NCBI GenBank assembly: GCA_905234985.1 | Contig: CAJOJQ010000030.1 | Coordinates: forward strand, 1 to 64,000 | Length of the DNA: 64,000 nucleotides | Direction of reading: 5' to 3' | From: an uncultured Christensenellaceae bacterium | GTDB lineage: Bacteria > Bacillota > Clostridia > Christensenellales > Aristaeellaceae | Part shown: piece after piece, positions 16,049-26,592 of the stretch | Layout of the letters: each line of letters opens with the position of its first letter | Numbering within the stretch: position 1 is the first letter of the stretch | Notes under the pieces: model-generated | The model's database searches: none | The model's input: only the letters and a program-made list of their open reading frames with translations | Told to the model about the DNA's origin: nothing | Translations under genes and position numbers: made by a program

Positions 16049-16603
16049 TTATGGAACTAATGGGTCATTTTCCGCCGCCTCGTCGTTCTTCGGTTCCGGG
16101 GGCGGGGGAAGCTGATCCAGGGAAGAAAGGCCGAAGTGGGACAAAAACTTGTCCGTGGTGCCGTACAGAATGGGGCGGCCCAAAGTTTCCTTACGGCCCA
16201 CTTCCTCGATGAGGCCCTTGTTCACCAGGCTTTGCACCGAATAATCGCACTTGACCCCGCGCACGGCCTCGATTTCCAAGCGGGTGACGGGCTGCTTGTA
16301 CGCCACCACCGCCAGGGTTTCCAGGGCGGACTGGGAAAGGCTCTGCTTCTGGATGGGCTGCAACAGGCGCTCCACATAGGGCGCGTACTCGGCGCGGGTG
16401 GAAAGCTGGATGTGCTGGCCGAAGCGTTTCAGCGTGATGCCCCGGCGGTGGTAGCTGTAATCGCTTTCCAGGGCGTCGATGGCCTGCCGGGTCTCGTCCT
16501 CGGTCACTTCCAGGGCGCGCTGGATTTCCCGCACGTTCACCGGCTCCCCGGCCACAAACAGAATGGCCTCGATCACGTGGGCCAGTTCAGGTATATCCAT
16601 CAA
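16049..16603 (-). CDS. scpB: Segregation and condensation protein B
   Basis: ScpB is the dimeric winged-helix subunit of the SMC-ScpA-ScpB condensin that compacts and segregates the chromosome. The 184-residue protein shows the family start ELAHVIEAILFVAGEPV, LSQSALETLAVVAYKQPVTR near residue 90 and VRGVKCDYSVQSLVNKGLI, GRPILYGTT. It has a proline-rich acidic C-terminus. It overlaps scpA by 17 bases. Confidence 0.95.
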   Translation of the reverse strand: MMDIPELAHVIEAILFVAGEPVNVREIQRALEVTEDETRQAIDALESDYSYHRRGITLKRFGQHIQLSTRAEYAPYVERLLQPIQKQSLSQSALETLAVVAYKQPVTRLEIEAVRGVKCDYSVQSLVNKGLIEEVGRKETLGRPILYGTTDKFLSHFGLSSLDQLPPPPEPKNDEAAENDPLVP

Positions 16604-17342
16604 TCTGCAATTCTCCCTCCGTGGGTTCTCCCTGCCGGGACTCCAATACCATATCCCCGAAAACGCCGTCTTGTGCCACCGCCGCCCGGCCTAAGCGAAG
16701 CAGTTCCAGCAGGGCCAGGAACAGGGTCACCACCTCGTCCCTTGAGGGCGTGGGCGAAAACAGCTCCTCAAAGCGCACGGGGCCTTTTTTCAGCCGTTTC
16801 AGGATGTGGGCGGTACACCGGGGCACGGTGTATTCGTCCCGCACGATGCGCCGGGCGGCGTGGACGGCTTCTTCCTCTTCCTCCGGCACCCGAGCCATGA
16901 CCCTTGCGAAAGCCGCCAGCAGCCCTTCCATGGTCAGATTTTTCAGCTCGAAGGTGGGCGGGGGCAGGGGGTATTCCTCCGGCAGCTTTTCAAACATCCG
17001 CGCCGCCGCTTTTTCAAAGCCCTGCATGTTCTGGGCAATTTCCTTGAACCGCTGGTATTCCTCCAGTTGGCGGATCAAAGCCTGCTCCGGGTCTTCCTCG
17101 TCCTCCTTGGGCGGCTTGGGCAGCAGCGCCCGGCTTTTGATTTCCAGCAGCGTGGCCGCCATGGAAATAAAGGCGCTGGCGTCGTCCATGTCTAAATCGG
17201 GGGCGTTCTGCACCGATTGGATATACTGATCCGTCACCTCGGACACGAAAATGTCCTTGATGTCGATTTTCGCCTTGCCGATCAGGAACAGCAGCATGTC
17301 CAGCGGCCCGTCAAACTGGCTTAAATGCAATGTAAGCGCCAT
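16587..17342 (-). CDS. scpA: Segregation and condensation protein A (kleisin)
   Basis: ScpA is the kleisin that bridges SMC heads and binds ScpB. The 251-residue product opens with LHLSQFDGPLDMLLFLI, contains the YIQSVQNAPDLDMDDASAFI and AATLLEIKSRALLP helices, and ends in a winged-helix region (FEELFSPTPSRDEVVTLFLALLEL). It starts 3 bases after the protease gene and overlaps scpB, the conserved bacterial arrangement. Confidence 0.95.
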   Translation of the reverse strand: MALTLHLSQFDGPLDMLLFLIGKAKIDIKDIFVSEVTDQYIQSVQNAPDLDMDDASAFISMAATLLEIKSRALLPKPPKEDEEDPEQALIRQLEEYQRFKEIAQNMQGFEKAAARMFEKLPEEYPLPPPTFELKNLTMEGLLAAFARVMARVPEEEEEAVHAARRIVRDEYTVPRCTAHILKRLKKGPVRFEELFSPTPSRDEVVTLFLALLELLRLGRAAVAQDGVFGDMVLESRQGEPTEGELQIDGYT

Positions 17343-17345
17343 TTT

Positions 17346-18293
17346 TTACCCCAATCCGAACACCCACAGGATGGCGTTCAGCACGCCGCCCTGCACGAAG
17401 TATACCGCCGTGCTGATGGCGGTGGTGAAAATATTGGTGAAGTAGAACAGGGCCAGCATGCCGATCATGAGAACGTTCATGACCTTGGCCGGGATGTGCA
17501 GCCTGCCCCGGAGGAAAATATCGTTCACCACGTGGTAGCCGTCCAGCGGCGGAATGGGGATCAGGTTGAATACGGCTAAGCTCAAATTGACGCGGGCAAA
17601 GAACATGAGGAACCTTTGCACATAAATCAGCCAGGGGGAGCGCAGATAATCGCTTAGCCCTTCCACCACAAAATAATACGCGCCTGCGCCGTCGGTTACG
17701 ATGCTCATATTCTGGAATTTGGCGGGGGTCAGCAGGCTCAAATAGGCGGAATTGTCGGTCACGCTGCGGATATACTGGGTGGCGTTTTCCACGATGACGG
17801 TGTTGTCGCCGCTTAAAACGGCATAAAAATTCATACCCTGGAAGCTCAAAAACTCTTTGGGCGTGGTCATGCCGCCCAGCGTCCACAGTTCCGGCTTCCA
17901 CAAAAGCTGATTGATCCCGGTCAGCAGCAGCATGGTGCAGAAAAACAGGCAGAAATTCATGGTGATGCCCGCGATGGACACCAGCAGGTCGTCCCGCCGG
18001 TAATGCTTATAATTTCGGGGATTCACCGGCACGGGCCGCGCCCAGCCGAAGCCGAACAGCAGCATGCACAGGGCGCCGATGGGGTCCAGGTGCTTCAAGG
18101 GATTGAAGGAAAGCCGCCCCATCATCTGGGCCGTGGGGTCGCCGCAGCGGTAAGCCACATAGCCGTGGGACAGCTCGTGCAGCGTCAGGGCGATCAGGAT
18201 GGCGGGAATCTGGTACAGTAATATTATAATCGTTCCCTTGGAATCGCTCTGCAAGGCGGATAAAATGCCCAAAATTTCTTGATCTCCTTCCAT
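17346..18293 (-). CDS. M50-family site-2-type zinc metalloprotease
   Basis: This is a 315-residue integral membrane protease. The zinc motif is HELSHG near residue 39, followed by the GRLSFNPLKHLDPIG segment typical of the FtsH-like SpoIVFB/YwhC branch. The third metal ligand is in IPPLDGYHV near 253. Six membrane helices are predicted. An extra loop of about 90 residues between helices (WKPELWTLGG to LRSPW) is larger than usual. It heads the operon with scpAB from a TTGTGT/TATAAT promoter. Location next to scpAB is common in Bacillota. Confidence 0.9.
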   Translation of the reverse strand: MEGDQEILGILSALQSDSKGTIIILLYQIPAILIALTLHELSHGYVAYRCGDPTAQMMGRLSFNPLKHLDPIGALCMLLFGFGWARPVPVNPRNYKHYRRDDLLVSIAGITMNFCLFFCTMLLLTGINQLLWKPELWTLGGMTTPKEFLSFQGMNFYAVLSGDNTVIVENATQYIRSVTDNSAYLSLLTPAKFQNMSIVTDGAGAYYFVVEGLSDYLRSPWLIYVQRFLMFFARVNLSLAVFNLIPIPPLDGYHVVNDIFLRGRLHIPAKVMNVLMIGMLALFYFTNIFTTAISTAVYFVQGGVLNAILWVFGLG

Positions 18294-18308
18294 TTATATA
18301 CGCCCTTG

Positions 18309-18337
18309 ATTATAGCCGAAATCGGGGGAAAACACAA
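18309..18337 (-). promoter_or_regulatory. Promoter of the M50-scpA-scpB operon
   Basis: Minus-strand TTGTGT (18337-18332), 17-base spacer and a perfect TATAAT (18314-18309), 16 bases from the start codon. Confidence 0.7.
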
Positions 18338-18385
18338 GCCCCTGTGATCAGAGGAAAGATTTACGGAAAATCACCGTGCGCGTCC

Positions 18386-18414
18386 TTGAATATTCCGCCG
18401 AAAAGTGGTATCAT
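18386..18414 (+). promoter_or_regulatory. Promoter of the toxin-antitoxin operon
   Basis: TTGAAT (18386-18391), 17-base spacer and TATCAT (18409-18414), 32 bases before the antitoxin start. Confidence 0.6.
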
Positions 18415-18445
18415 CGGCATAGAAGCCGGAAGGGAGGAAAAAGCA

Positions 18446-18658
18446 ATGTCTACGATGCCTGTAAGCATCCCGCAGGTTTGGAATCATCTGAGCGCGGCAA
18501 ACCAGAAGCACGCCCTGACCTATATGGAATTTCTTTATCAGCAGCAGCAGGAAAGCGAAAAAAAGCCCGCGCCGGTGCCCTTTGGTATTTTGAAGGGAAA
18601 ACTGAACATGACGGAGGATTTTGACGACCCCCTGCCGGAATTTGAGGAGTATCGTTAA
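18446..18658 (+). CDS. DUF2281-like antitoxin
   Basis: This 70-residue protein is MSTMPVSIPQVWNHLSAANQ..., a short N-terminal helix followed by a FLYQQQQ coiled segment and the acidic tail ILKGKL...DFDDPLPEFEEY. The tail is the typical toxin-wrapping end of DUF2281/Phd-type antitoxins paired with PIN toxins. GGAGGAAAAAGCA precedes the ATG. The VapC-like gene starts 1 base after the stop, so the two are coupled. Confidence 0.8.
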   Translation: MSTMPVSIPQVWNHLSAANQKHALTYMEFLYQQQQESEKKPAPVPFGILKGKLNMTEDFDDPLPEFEEYR

Positions 18659-18659
18659 T

Positions 18660-19048
18660 ATGATTCTGCTTGATACGCATACGCTGCTGTGGATGTTTGA
18701 CGATGTGGAACAATTATCAGAGCAGGCGGTTAAAGCGCTCAAAAAGGAAAAGCTCTGCGTGAGCATCGCTTCTTTCTGGGAAATGGCGATCAAAGCGTCT
18801 TTACCCTTGGAAAACGCCGGTTGAATTTGAAGGTTTCACTCTCGTCTCTTGCTGATTTATGTAAGAAGAATCAAATTGACATCCTTGCACTCACCCCGAA
18901 CGACTGTGAAAGGCTCATGTCACTTCCGCATATCCACGACGACCCCTTTGACCGCATCATCATCGCCCAGGCGATGGAACGGGGGCTGCCCTTGGTCACG
19001 CGGGATCAGAAGATTTGGCAGTACGCGGATGTGGAAAAGGTATGGTAA
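18660..19048 (+). pseudogene. vapC: VapC-like PIN-domain toxin, frameshifted
   Basis: PIN toxins are Mg-dependent ribonucleases. The N-terminal part, MILLDTHTLLWMFDD (first catalytic Asp) and SIASFWEMAIKASLPL, is in one frame and stops at 18822-18824. The C-terminal part (LNLKVSLSSL, HIHDDPFDRIIIAQA, VTRDQKI) continues one frame earlier. Adding one G to the GG before AAAA at 18809-18814 restores PLGKRRLNLKV, which fits the conserved LGK(L/R)-L segment, and one open frame of about 129 codons. Inactive as read, unless the missing base is a sequencing error. Confidence 0.8.
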
Positions 19049-19393
19049 GCAAGGGGGATGGTTTTTCATGCCGAAATCGCTGGGAAGCGAACGGACATGG
19101 AAAACCGTCCCTTTGCGTTTCTCCCCTGTGCTGGAATTGGTAAATTCTGGTGTGACATTTTGGAACGCCCTCTTGATTTGTGCTGGAAAAGATGGAAAAT
19201 AAAACCGAATTGATGGCAGCACGGGCGGAAAGGAGAAGCCTGTTGGGTCATTTTGGCAATTCGGAAAGCATGAAAAAACCCAAAGGGGCTTGACAGCGAT
19301 GTGGGATAACGGTATGCCGCGAAATGCTACGCTTTTCAAGCAAGCAAGCAGCATAATTGCGCTCTTTTGCGATACAATAAATGGATATTCATG
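19049..19393. other. Intergenic stretch without a supported gene
   Basis: No start with a ribosome site opens a convincing frame on either strand. Short open frames show no family motif. A TACAAT near 19370 could be a -10 box for the downstream LRR gene, but no good -35 is present. Confidence 0.5.
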
Positions 19394-19437
19394 AATGCCT
19401 GACGGAGGGGTTTCTCCTTCTGTCCGGCATTTTTTTC
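19394..19437 (+). terminator. Terminator-like hairpin in the leader of the LRR gene
   Basis: AATGCC...GACGGAG pairs imperfectly with CTCC...TGTC-GGCATT and is followed by seven T. It ends 40 bases before the LRR gene's start codon. It may end transcription from the toxin-antitoxin side or act as an attenuator. Confidence 0.65.
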
Positions 19438-19476
19438 TGTCACACATTCCAACTACATTCAGAAAGGAAGATCATC

Positions 19477-20957
19477 ATGCGGAAATTGGGATTTGAGGTT
19501 CTATTTCTGGCTGTATTCCTGGCGATGCTTTGCGTCTCGCCGGGCGCATTCGCTCAAACCAGCGGAAGATGCGGAAACAATGTCACCTATGTGCTGGACG
19601 ATAATGGCGTGCTGACCATCAGCGGAACCGGCGCTATAACCAGCCATCCTTGGGTGGCAGGAGATGTGATTCGCGTTGTGATCGGGAACGGCGTGACGAG
19701 CATTGGCAATTGTGCTTTCTCTGGCTGCAGCAGTCTGACCAGCGTGACGATCCCGGACGGCGTGACGAGCATTGGCGATCAGGCTTTCTATAACTGCACC
19801 AGCCTGTCCACCGTGACGATACCGGAAAATGTTACCCAAATAGGGATTGATGCGTTTCGTGGGTGCAGCGGCCTGACGAGTGTGACTATTCCAGACAGTG
19901 TGACAAGATTGGGCTGTGTGCATTTTATGAATGCATCAACTTGACATGCGTAACGATTCCGGACAGCGTGACCGGCATTGGAGACGCTGTGTTCTGCGGC
20001 TGCAGTAGTCTGACAAGCGTAACGATCCCGGACAGTGTGACAGACATCGGGGAGAGGGCATTCTATGGTTGCAGCAGCCTGACGAGTTTGACGATCCCGG
20101 ACAGTGTCGCCAGTATCGGGTTGAGGGCATTCTATGGTTGCAGCAGCCTGACGAGTTTGACGATCCCGAACAACAGCGTGACCAGCATTGGAAATCTTGC
20201 GTTCTCCAACTGCAGCGGCCTGACGAGCTTGACGATCCCGGACAGCGTGACCAGCATCGGGGATTATATGTTCTACGGTTGCAGCAGCTTGACGAGCGTG
20301 ACGATCCCAGCCGGTGTGTCAAGCATTGGGAATTGTGCGTTTTATTTTTGTAACAATCTTAAAGTGGCTGTCCTTGGCGACAACGTCAATATTGGCACAA
20401 CAGCCTTTCATTACGGTTCCACTATCTACTGTTACAAGAACACGGATGCTGACAAATGGGCTGCCCAAGAGGGCTATACAACCGTCTATTTAGACGCTGT
20501 CAACATTGACGACATCCGCACTGTAACTCTGGAACCCGATTTTCGGCTGGCTTGCGGGGAAAGCAGGAAGGTTGGTATAAATATCTTCCCGGACGATCAA
20601 TCAATAGTCACCTGGTCCAGTAGCGAACCAACCATCGTATCAGTCGATAACGGCATCGTCACCGCGCTGTCCAGAGGTACCGCCGCCATCACCGCCACAG
20701 TAGGCACTGTTTCCGCCAGCGTCAATATTATAGTCTTTAGTGATGCCAATGTGCTTACCCTACCCGCTTCCACCGTTACCATCGAAAGCGAAGCCTTCGC
20801 CAACCTGCCCACGGTGGACAGGATCGTGATTCCCGCCACCGTCACCAGCATCGCCGACGACGCTTTCTCCGGCAGCAATATCACCATCGTGGCCCCCGCG
20901 AATAGCTATGCCGCCAATTGGGCCGCGGAACATGGAGTGAATTGCATCAATCCATGA
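19477..20957 (+). pseudogene. BspA-like leucine-rich-repeat surface protein, frameshifted
   Basis: A signal peptide (MRKLGFEVLFLAVFLAMLC...FAQ) is followed by the CGNNVTYVLDDNGVLTISG opener of BspA-like proteins. About nine 23-residue LRR_5 repeats follow, of the type CSSLTSVTIPDSVTSIG. Then comes a Big2 immunoglobulin-like domain (VTWSSSEPTIVSV...GTAAITATVG) and a C-terminal half repeat ending in ANWAAEHGVNCINP. The frame breaks after residue about 143: one base is missing near 19905 (ACAAG; ACAAAG would give VTKIGLCAF). Intact, it would be about 493 residues, exported and probably adhesive. A ribosome site AAAGGAAG sets the start. Confidence 0.85.
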
Positions 20958-21013
20958 TGGATTGGCAATGACGCAGCGGGAGCAAATTATTGGCTGTATA
21001 ATGACAAAAATGA

Positions 21014-21058
21014 GCGCCATGCGAATCGTTTGTTTGACATCGCATGGCGCATTTTTTT
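21014..21058 (+). terminator. Terminator of the LRR gene
   Basis: GCGCCATGCGA (21014-21024) and TCGCATGGCGC (21040-21050) form a perfect 11-bp stem, followed by A and seven T. Confidence 0.9.
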
Positions 21059-21114
21059 ATTCATTTTGTGAGATGACAGAACCCTTTTGCGGCTTTCTCG
21101 GAAAAATCTAAACC

Positions 21115-22026
21115 TCAGCCCAGCCCAGCGCGGAGCATGAGTTCTCCGGCCACGGCGATTTGCTCGCAAATCATATCTAAGCTCTTTTCGGGGTCGGGGG
21201 CGGTTTCGCCGCCCTCCCGCAGGACGCGGCTGTGGGCGGTGAGGACGTTGTTCACGGCGGCTTCCAGGCAGGCGGCTTCCCGGGTGAGATGGAGGGAAAA
21301 GCGCAGCAGCTTGGCCAGGGCCAGGGCGGCGGAGAAGGGCTGGGGCGTTTCATCGTCCGGCAGGGCATAAGGCGCGAACACGCCCAATTCCGAATCAAAG
21401 GCCATATCGTGCATGACGGCGGGATAAGTACACAGGGCGGTGCCCGCCGCGTTCAGCATGCTGCCCGCGTAGGGCGGGCAGAGGATGAGGCCCATGCGCT
21501 CCGGCGCGGTGATCATGGTGCTGACGGCCTCGGGGCCGGTCATGGAAACGGAGGACACCTGGGGGAAAAGCCCCTCCTGCGCCCGGATATTGGCTTCCCA
21601 GTCCTGCCGGGACGCGCCGGTGGGGAAAACGGAACACAGGCGGCAGTCCTGCTCCTGGGCGAACTGGAAGGCGGCGCGGCAGGCGGCCAGCATCGTTTCC
21701 TCGTCCAGGGACAGCACGGTGGCCACGTACAGCACGGCGGGGGCTTCGTGGCGGGCGCAGAGGGATTCCGGCACGCAGAAGGAGCGGATCAGCAGCGGCA
21801 TGCCTAATTCATCCAGCAGATCCTGAAAGGCGGGGTTTTCGCAGCTGCCCGCGAACACGGCCCGGAAATCCTGGCAAGCGGCGAAGGCCTCTGCCTCCAT
21901 TTTCCCCTCCGCCAGGGAGAAGGAATGGCCGAAGGCACTGGAAATATCCGTCAGCAGCCGGCTGGCATAGGCGCAGCTTAATTCTTCCTGTTTTCCGCTG
22001 GAAAGCAGCATGATCTTGGCGCGCAC
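21115..22026 (-). CDS. Divergent isopropylmalate/isocitrate-dehydrogenase-fold protein
   Basis: The product is 303 residues with no signal peptide. Its layout follows LeuB-type dehydrogenases: an N-terminal strand, FGHSFSLAEGKMEAEAF (like FGH-x-F-x-F-x-E of LeuB), DFRAVFAGSCENP, MTGPEAVSTMITAPERMGLILCPPYAGSMLNAAG and a C-terminal LALAKLLRFSL...EAAVNNVL helix. However, the catalytic Arg/Tyr/Lys and the metal-binding Asp triad cannot be matched, and it is about 50 residues short. It may be a non-catalytic or repurposed member. It ends the gntR-lrp-aminotransferase-capA-pyrR direction but is separated from pyrR by the heptad element, which may uncouple expression. Confidence 0.5.
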   Translation of the reverse strand: MRAKIMLLSSGKQEELSCAYASRLLTDISSAFGHSFSLAEGKMEAEAFAACQDFRAVFAGSCENPAFQDLLDELGMPLLIRSFCVPESLCARHEAPAVLYVATVLSLDEETMLAACRAAFQFAQEQDCRLCSVFPTGASRQDWEANIRAQEGLFPQVSSVSMTGPEAVSTMITAPERMGLILCPPYAGSMLNAAGTALCTYPAVMHDMAFDSELGVFAPYALPDDETPQPFSAALALAKLLRFSLHLTREAACLEAAVNNVLTAHSRVLREGGETAPDPEKSLDMICEQIAVAGELMLRAGLG

Positions 22027-22052
22027 GGAGCATCATCCTTTGTAGATAAATT

Positions 22053-23901
<1,849 letters not shown>

Positions 23902-23925
23902 GGGTTCCCTCCTGATTGATAAGCG

Positions 23926-25110
23926 TTATAAAGATTGAATGAACTGTCCCATCCGGGCGAAGGCTTCCATCATCCTGTTCATATCCGTGGCGTAGCAGCA
24001 GCGGATATGGCCCGCGCCGCTTTTGCCGAAGGCGTCGCCCGGCACGCACACCACCTTGTGTTCCCGGAGCAGGCGGGTGCAGAATTCCTCGCTGGTCAGG
24101 CCGGTGCTTTGGATGTTGGGGAAGCAGTAAAACGCGCCCCGAGGCTCGAAGCAATCGAGGCCCATTCTCCGGAAAGCGTCCAGCATCACCCGGCGGCGGC
24201 GGTCATAGCTGCGCCGCATGGTTTCCACGTCCTCATAGCCCGTTTCCCGGTTCTTTTTCAGGGCCTGCAGGCCCGCTACCTGGGCCTGGCGCGGGGCGCA
24301 CATGATGGCGTACTGGTGAATCTTGTTCATTTCGTACAGGATATCCTGGGGGCCGCAGGCGTAGCCTAAGCGCCAGCCGGTCATGGCGAAGGCCTTGGAA
24401 AAGCCGTTGATCAGCACCGTGCGCGCTTTCATGCCGGGCAGGGCGGAGAAAGCGATTTTTTCTCCCTCGGTTTCTTCCTCGGCATAGGTCAGCTCGGCGT
24501 AGATTTCGTCGCTGATCACCAGCAGGTCGTGCTTTTCCACCACAGCGGCGATTTCCTGCATCTGGGCCTTATTCATCACCGCGCCGGTGGGGTTGTTGGG
24601 GTAGGGGAAAATCAGGGCGCGGGTTTTGTCTGTCACCGCCGCTTCGATTTCCTCCGCCGTGATGCGGAATTCGTCTTCCGCCTTGGTGGGCACCGGCACC
24701 GGCGTGCCGCCCGCGAAGGTGACGCAGGGGGCGTAGCTGACGTAGCCGGGATCGGGCAGGATTACTTCGTCCCCCGACCGCAGGCACACCCGCAGAGCCA
24801 GGTCAATGGCCTCGCTGGCCCCGACCGTGACCACGATTTCCTTTTCAGGGTCGTAGGACGCCTGAAAGCGTTCTGCGAGATAATCCGCGATTTCCTGCCG
24901 CAGGGCAAGCAGGCCCCGGTTGGGGGTATACTGGGTTTCGCCGTCCAAAATGCTGTCGATGGCGGCGGAACGGATGTGGTAGGGGGTCACGAAATCCGGT
25001 TCGCCCACGCCTAAGGAAATGGCGTCCTTCATGGTGCCCGCGATGTCGAAAAACCGGCGGATGCCGCTGGGCGGCACCTGGGCCACCCGGGGATTGATGA
25101 AATTGCTCAC
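23926..25110 (-). CDS. Class I/II PLP-dependent aminotransferase
   Basis: This 394-residue cytoplasmic enzyme is of the AspC/PatA branch. It shows SLGVGEPDF, YTPNRGLLALRQEIA, VTVGASEAIDLALR, PYPNNPTGAVM, ISDEIYAELTY and the Schiff-base lysine in NGFSKAFAMTGWRLGY (about residue 237). The carboxylate-binding Arg lies in IRCCYATD. Amino-acid preference is not readable. Its start overlaps the Lrp-type gene's stop (ATGA), and such regulator-aminotransferase pairs are common. Confidence 0.9.
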   Translation of the reverse strand: MSNFINPRVAQVPPSGIRRFFDIAGTMKDAISLGVGEPDFVTPYHIRSAAIDSILDGETQYTPNRGLLALRQEIADYLAERFQASYDPEKEIVVTVGASEAIDLALRVCLRSGDEVILPDPGYVSYAPCVTFAGGTPVPVPTKAEDEFRITAEEIEAAVTDKTRALIFPYPNNPTGAVMNKAQMQEIAAVVEKHDLLVISDEIYAELTYAEEETEGEKIAFSALPGMKARTVLINGFSKAFAMTGWRLGYACGPQDILYEMNKIHQYAIMCAPRQAQVAGLQALKKNRETGYEDVETMRRSYDRRRRVMLDAFRRMGLDCFEPRGAFYCFPNIQSTGLTSEEFCTRLLREHKVVCVPGDAFGKSGAGHIRCCYATDMNRMMEAFARMGQFIQSL

Positions 25111-25598
25111 GGCGACACCGCCATTCGCTTATCCACCGATTCGCCCACGAAAATCACGCCGTCCTGCTTGTAGCGCTTGAGTACGAAGCTGGTGCTGGTG
25201 CCGGTAACGGATTCCAGGGGACTCAATTTCTCAGATACGAACAGGGCCAAATCTTTCAAAGTGCGGGCTTCCACCAGCACCAGCAGGTCGTAGCTGCCGC
25301 TCATGAGGTACACGCTTTTCACCTCGTCAAACCGGTAAATGCGGCCCGCGATAGCGTCAAAGCCCATATCCCGCTGGGGCGTGACCTTCACCTCGATCAT
25401 GGCCTCGCACCGCTCTTTTTCGGTGCGGTCCCAGTTGATCACGGGGGAATATTGCAGGATCACCCGATCCCGCTCCAGCGCTTCAATTTCTTCGGCTACC
25501 TGACTTAGCTCCGCCCCGGTCATGACGGCGATGCGCTCCAGGGGCGTGCGGCAATCCTCGGACAGGATTTCCAAAATCTGCATTTTCAATGACTGCAT
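25107..25598 (-). CDS. Lrp/AsnC-family transcriptional regulator
   Basis: The product is 163 residues. The N-terminal winged helix-turn-helix (MQILEILSEDCRTPLERIAVMTG...VAEEIEALERDRVI) is followed by the RAM ligand-binding domain (EVKVTPQRDMGFDAIAGRI, VYLMSGSYDLLVLVEA). It lacks the long C-terminal end of global Lrp proteins. TAGGAGAAAGCT precedes the ATG. It probably controls the overlapping aminotransferase gene in response to an amino acid, which is inference from context. Confidence 0.9.
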   Translation of the reverse strand: MQSLKMQILEILSEDCRTPLERIAVMTGAELSQVAEEIEALERDRVILQYSPVINWDRTEKERCEAMIEVKVTPQRDMGFDAIAGRIYRFDEVKSVYLMSGSYDLLVLVEARTLKDLALFVSEKLSPLESVTGTSTSFVLKRYKQDGVIFVGESVDKRMAVSP

Positions 25599-25623
25599 AG
25601 CTTTCTCCTAATAACGAAAAAAT

Positions 25624-26316
25624 TTATTCGTTGATTTCGATCAGCTTTTTGGCGCGCACGGCGGCCAGGCAGGTTTCCCTGCTTTCCTCGAAGTGATGGT
25701 GGAACAGGGTTTTCAGCCCTTCCAAGTCGCGCTTTTCCAGCAGGTCCACCATTTCGTGGTGTTCCTGATGGGCGTTGCTGCGCCGCACGATGGAGGCGAT
25801 GGTGGTGGCCTGGAAGCGCTTGATGTACTCCTCCTGGCTGTCGATCACCCGCAGGATGCGGATCTTATCGGAAATATGCTCCATGGTGCCGTGGAACAGG
25901 CGGTTGGAAATGGCCAGGGCGTCGGCGTCGGCCTGCTCGTATTCCACGTCCATCTGCTTTAATATGTCCCGCAGCTCCTGAATCTTTTCCTCCGTCACGT
26001 TTTTTACGATGGAGGGCAGGATCAGCATCATCATGGCGTTGCGGATGGTGAAAATTTCGTCGATATCCTCGATGGTAAAAGCGCGCACCACCACGCCCCG
26101 GTGCAGCACGTATTCCACCAGCCCGTCCCGCTCCAAACGGCGCAGGGCCTCCCGAAGCGGGGTGCGGCTGATGTGCAGCTGTTCCGCGTACACGGTTTCC
26201 ACAATGCGGGAACCCGCGCTGATCTGGCCGGTAATGATGGCGTGCTTTAACTGTTCGTAAGCGATATCCCGGATGGGACGGCTTTCCAGGCTGGAATCAA
26301 AGGACTGAAAAGACAC
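25624..26316 (-). CDS. GntR-family regulator (FCD subfamily)
   Basis: The product is 230 residues. The N-terminal GntR winged helix (RDIAYEQLKHAIITGQISAG, EQLHISRTPLREALRRLERDGLV) is joined to an FCD effector domain with metal-type residues (EIFTIRNAMMML, NRLFHGTMEHIS, AHQEHHEMVDLLEKRD). FCD members sense organic acids or sugar acids. AAGGAGG ends one base before an ATG at 26322, which is too close; the in-frame GTG at 26316 has the normal 7-base spacing and is preferred. The promoter overlaps a palindrome that should be its own operator. Confidence 0.9.
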   Translation of the reverse strand: MSFQSFDSSLESRPIRDIAYEQLKHAIITGQISAGSRIVETVYAEQLHISRTPLREALRRLERDGLVEYVLHRGVVVRAFTIEDIDEIFTIRNAMMMLILPSIVKNVTEEKIQELRDILKQMDVEYEQADADALAISNRLFHGTMEHISDKIRILRVIDSQEEYIKRFQATTIASIVRRSNAHQEHHEMVDLLEKRDLEGLKTLFHHHFEESRETCLAAVRAKKLIEINE

Positions 26317-26335
26317 AATCATGCCTCCTTCGGAA

Positions 26336-26379
26336 TTGTATACAACAAATATAATACAATTTTTGAACAATCCTGTCAA
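26336..26379 (-). promoter_or_regulatory. gntR promoter with a GntR-type operator
   Basis: Minus-strand TTGACA (26379-26374), 17-base spacer and TATTAT (26356-26351). The perfect palindrome TTGTATACAA at 26336-26345 lies at the transcription start and matches the TNGTATACNA operators of FCD-type GntR proteins. A wider AATTGTAT/ATACAATT inverted repeat spans the -10 box. Autoregulation is likely. Confidence 0.75.
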
Positions 26380-26592
26380 GCCGGTTATCCCATTTAATGA
26401 CATTTCCGGGGAAAATTCATTTCTTTTGTAGAATGCGGGAAAAGAAAGGCGCTTCATCGGCAAAAAAACTTTATTTCTTTTAGCTTTCTTTTAGGTTCGC
26501 CGGTTATGATATGCCTGTAACCGGGAAACAAACGAACGGCGAAACTGAAAAGCGACGACGTTCATAAAGAAAAGAAAGGCTGGTAATCGGTT

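Noticed and set aside
16136-16900. 254-codon plus-strand frame across scpB/scpA
   Set aside because: Antisense to two confidently identified overlapping genes; no independent evidence.
19680-20340. Regular 69-base repeats as a possible CRISPR array
   Set aside because: The repeats translate into 23-residue LRR units with no unique spacers, so they are coding repeats.
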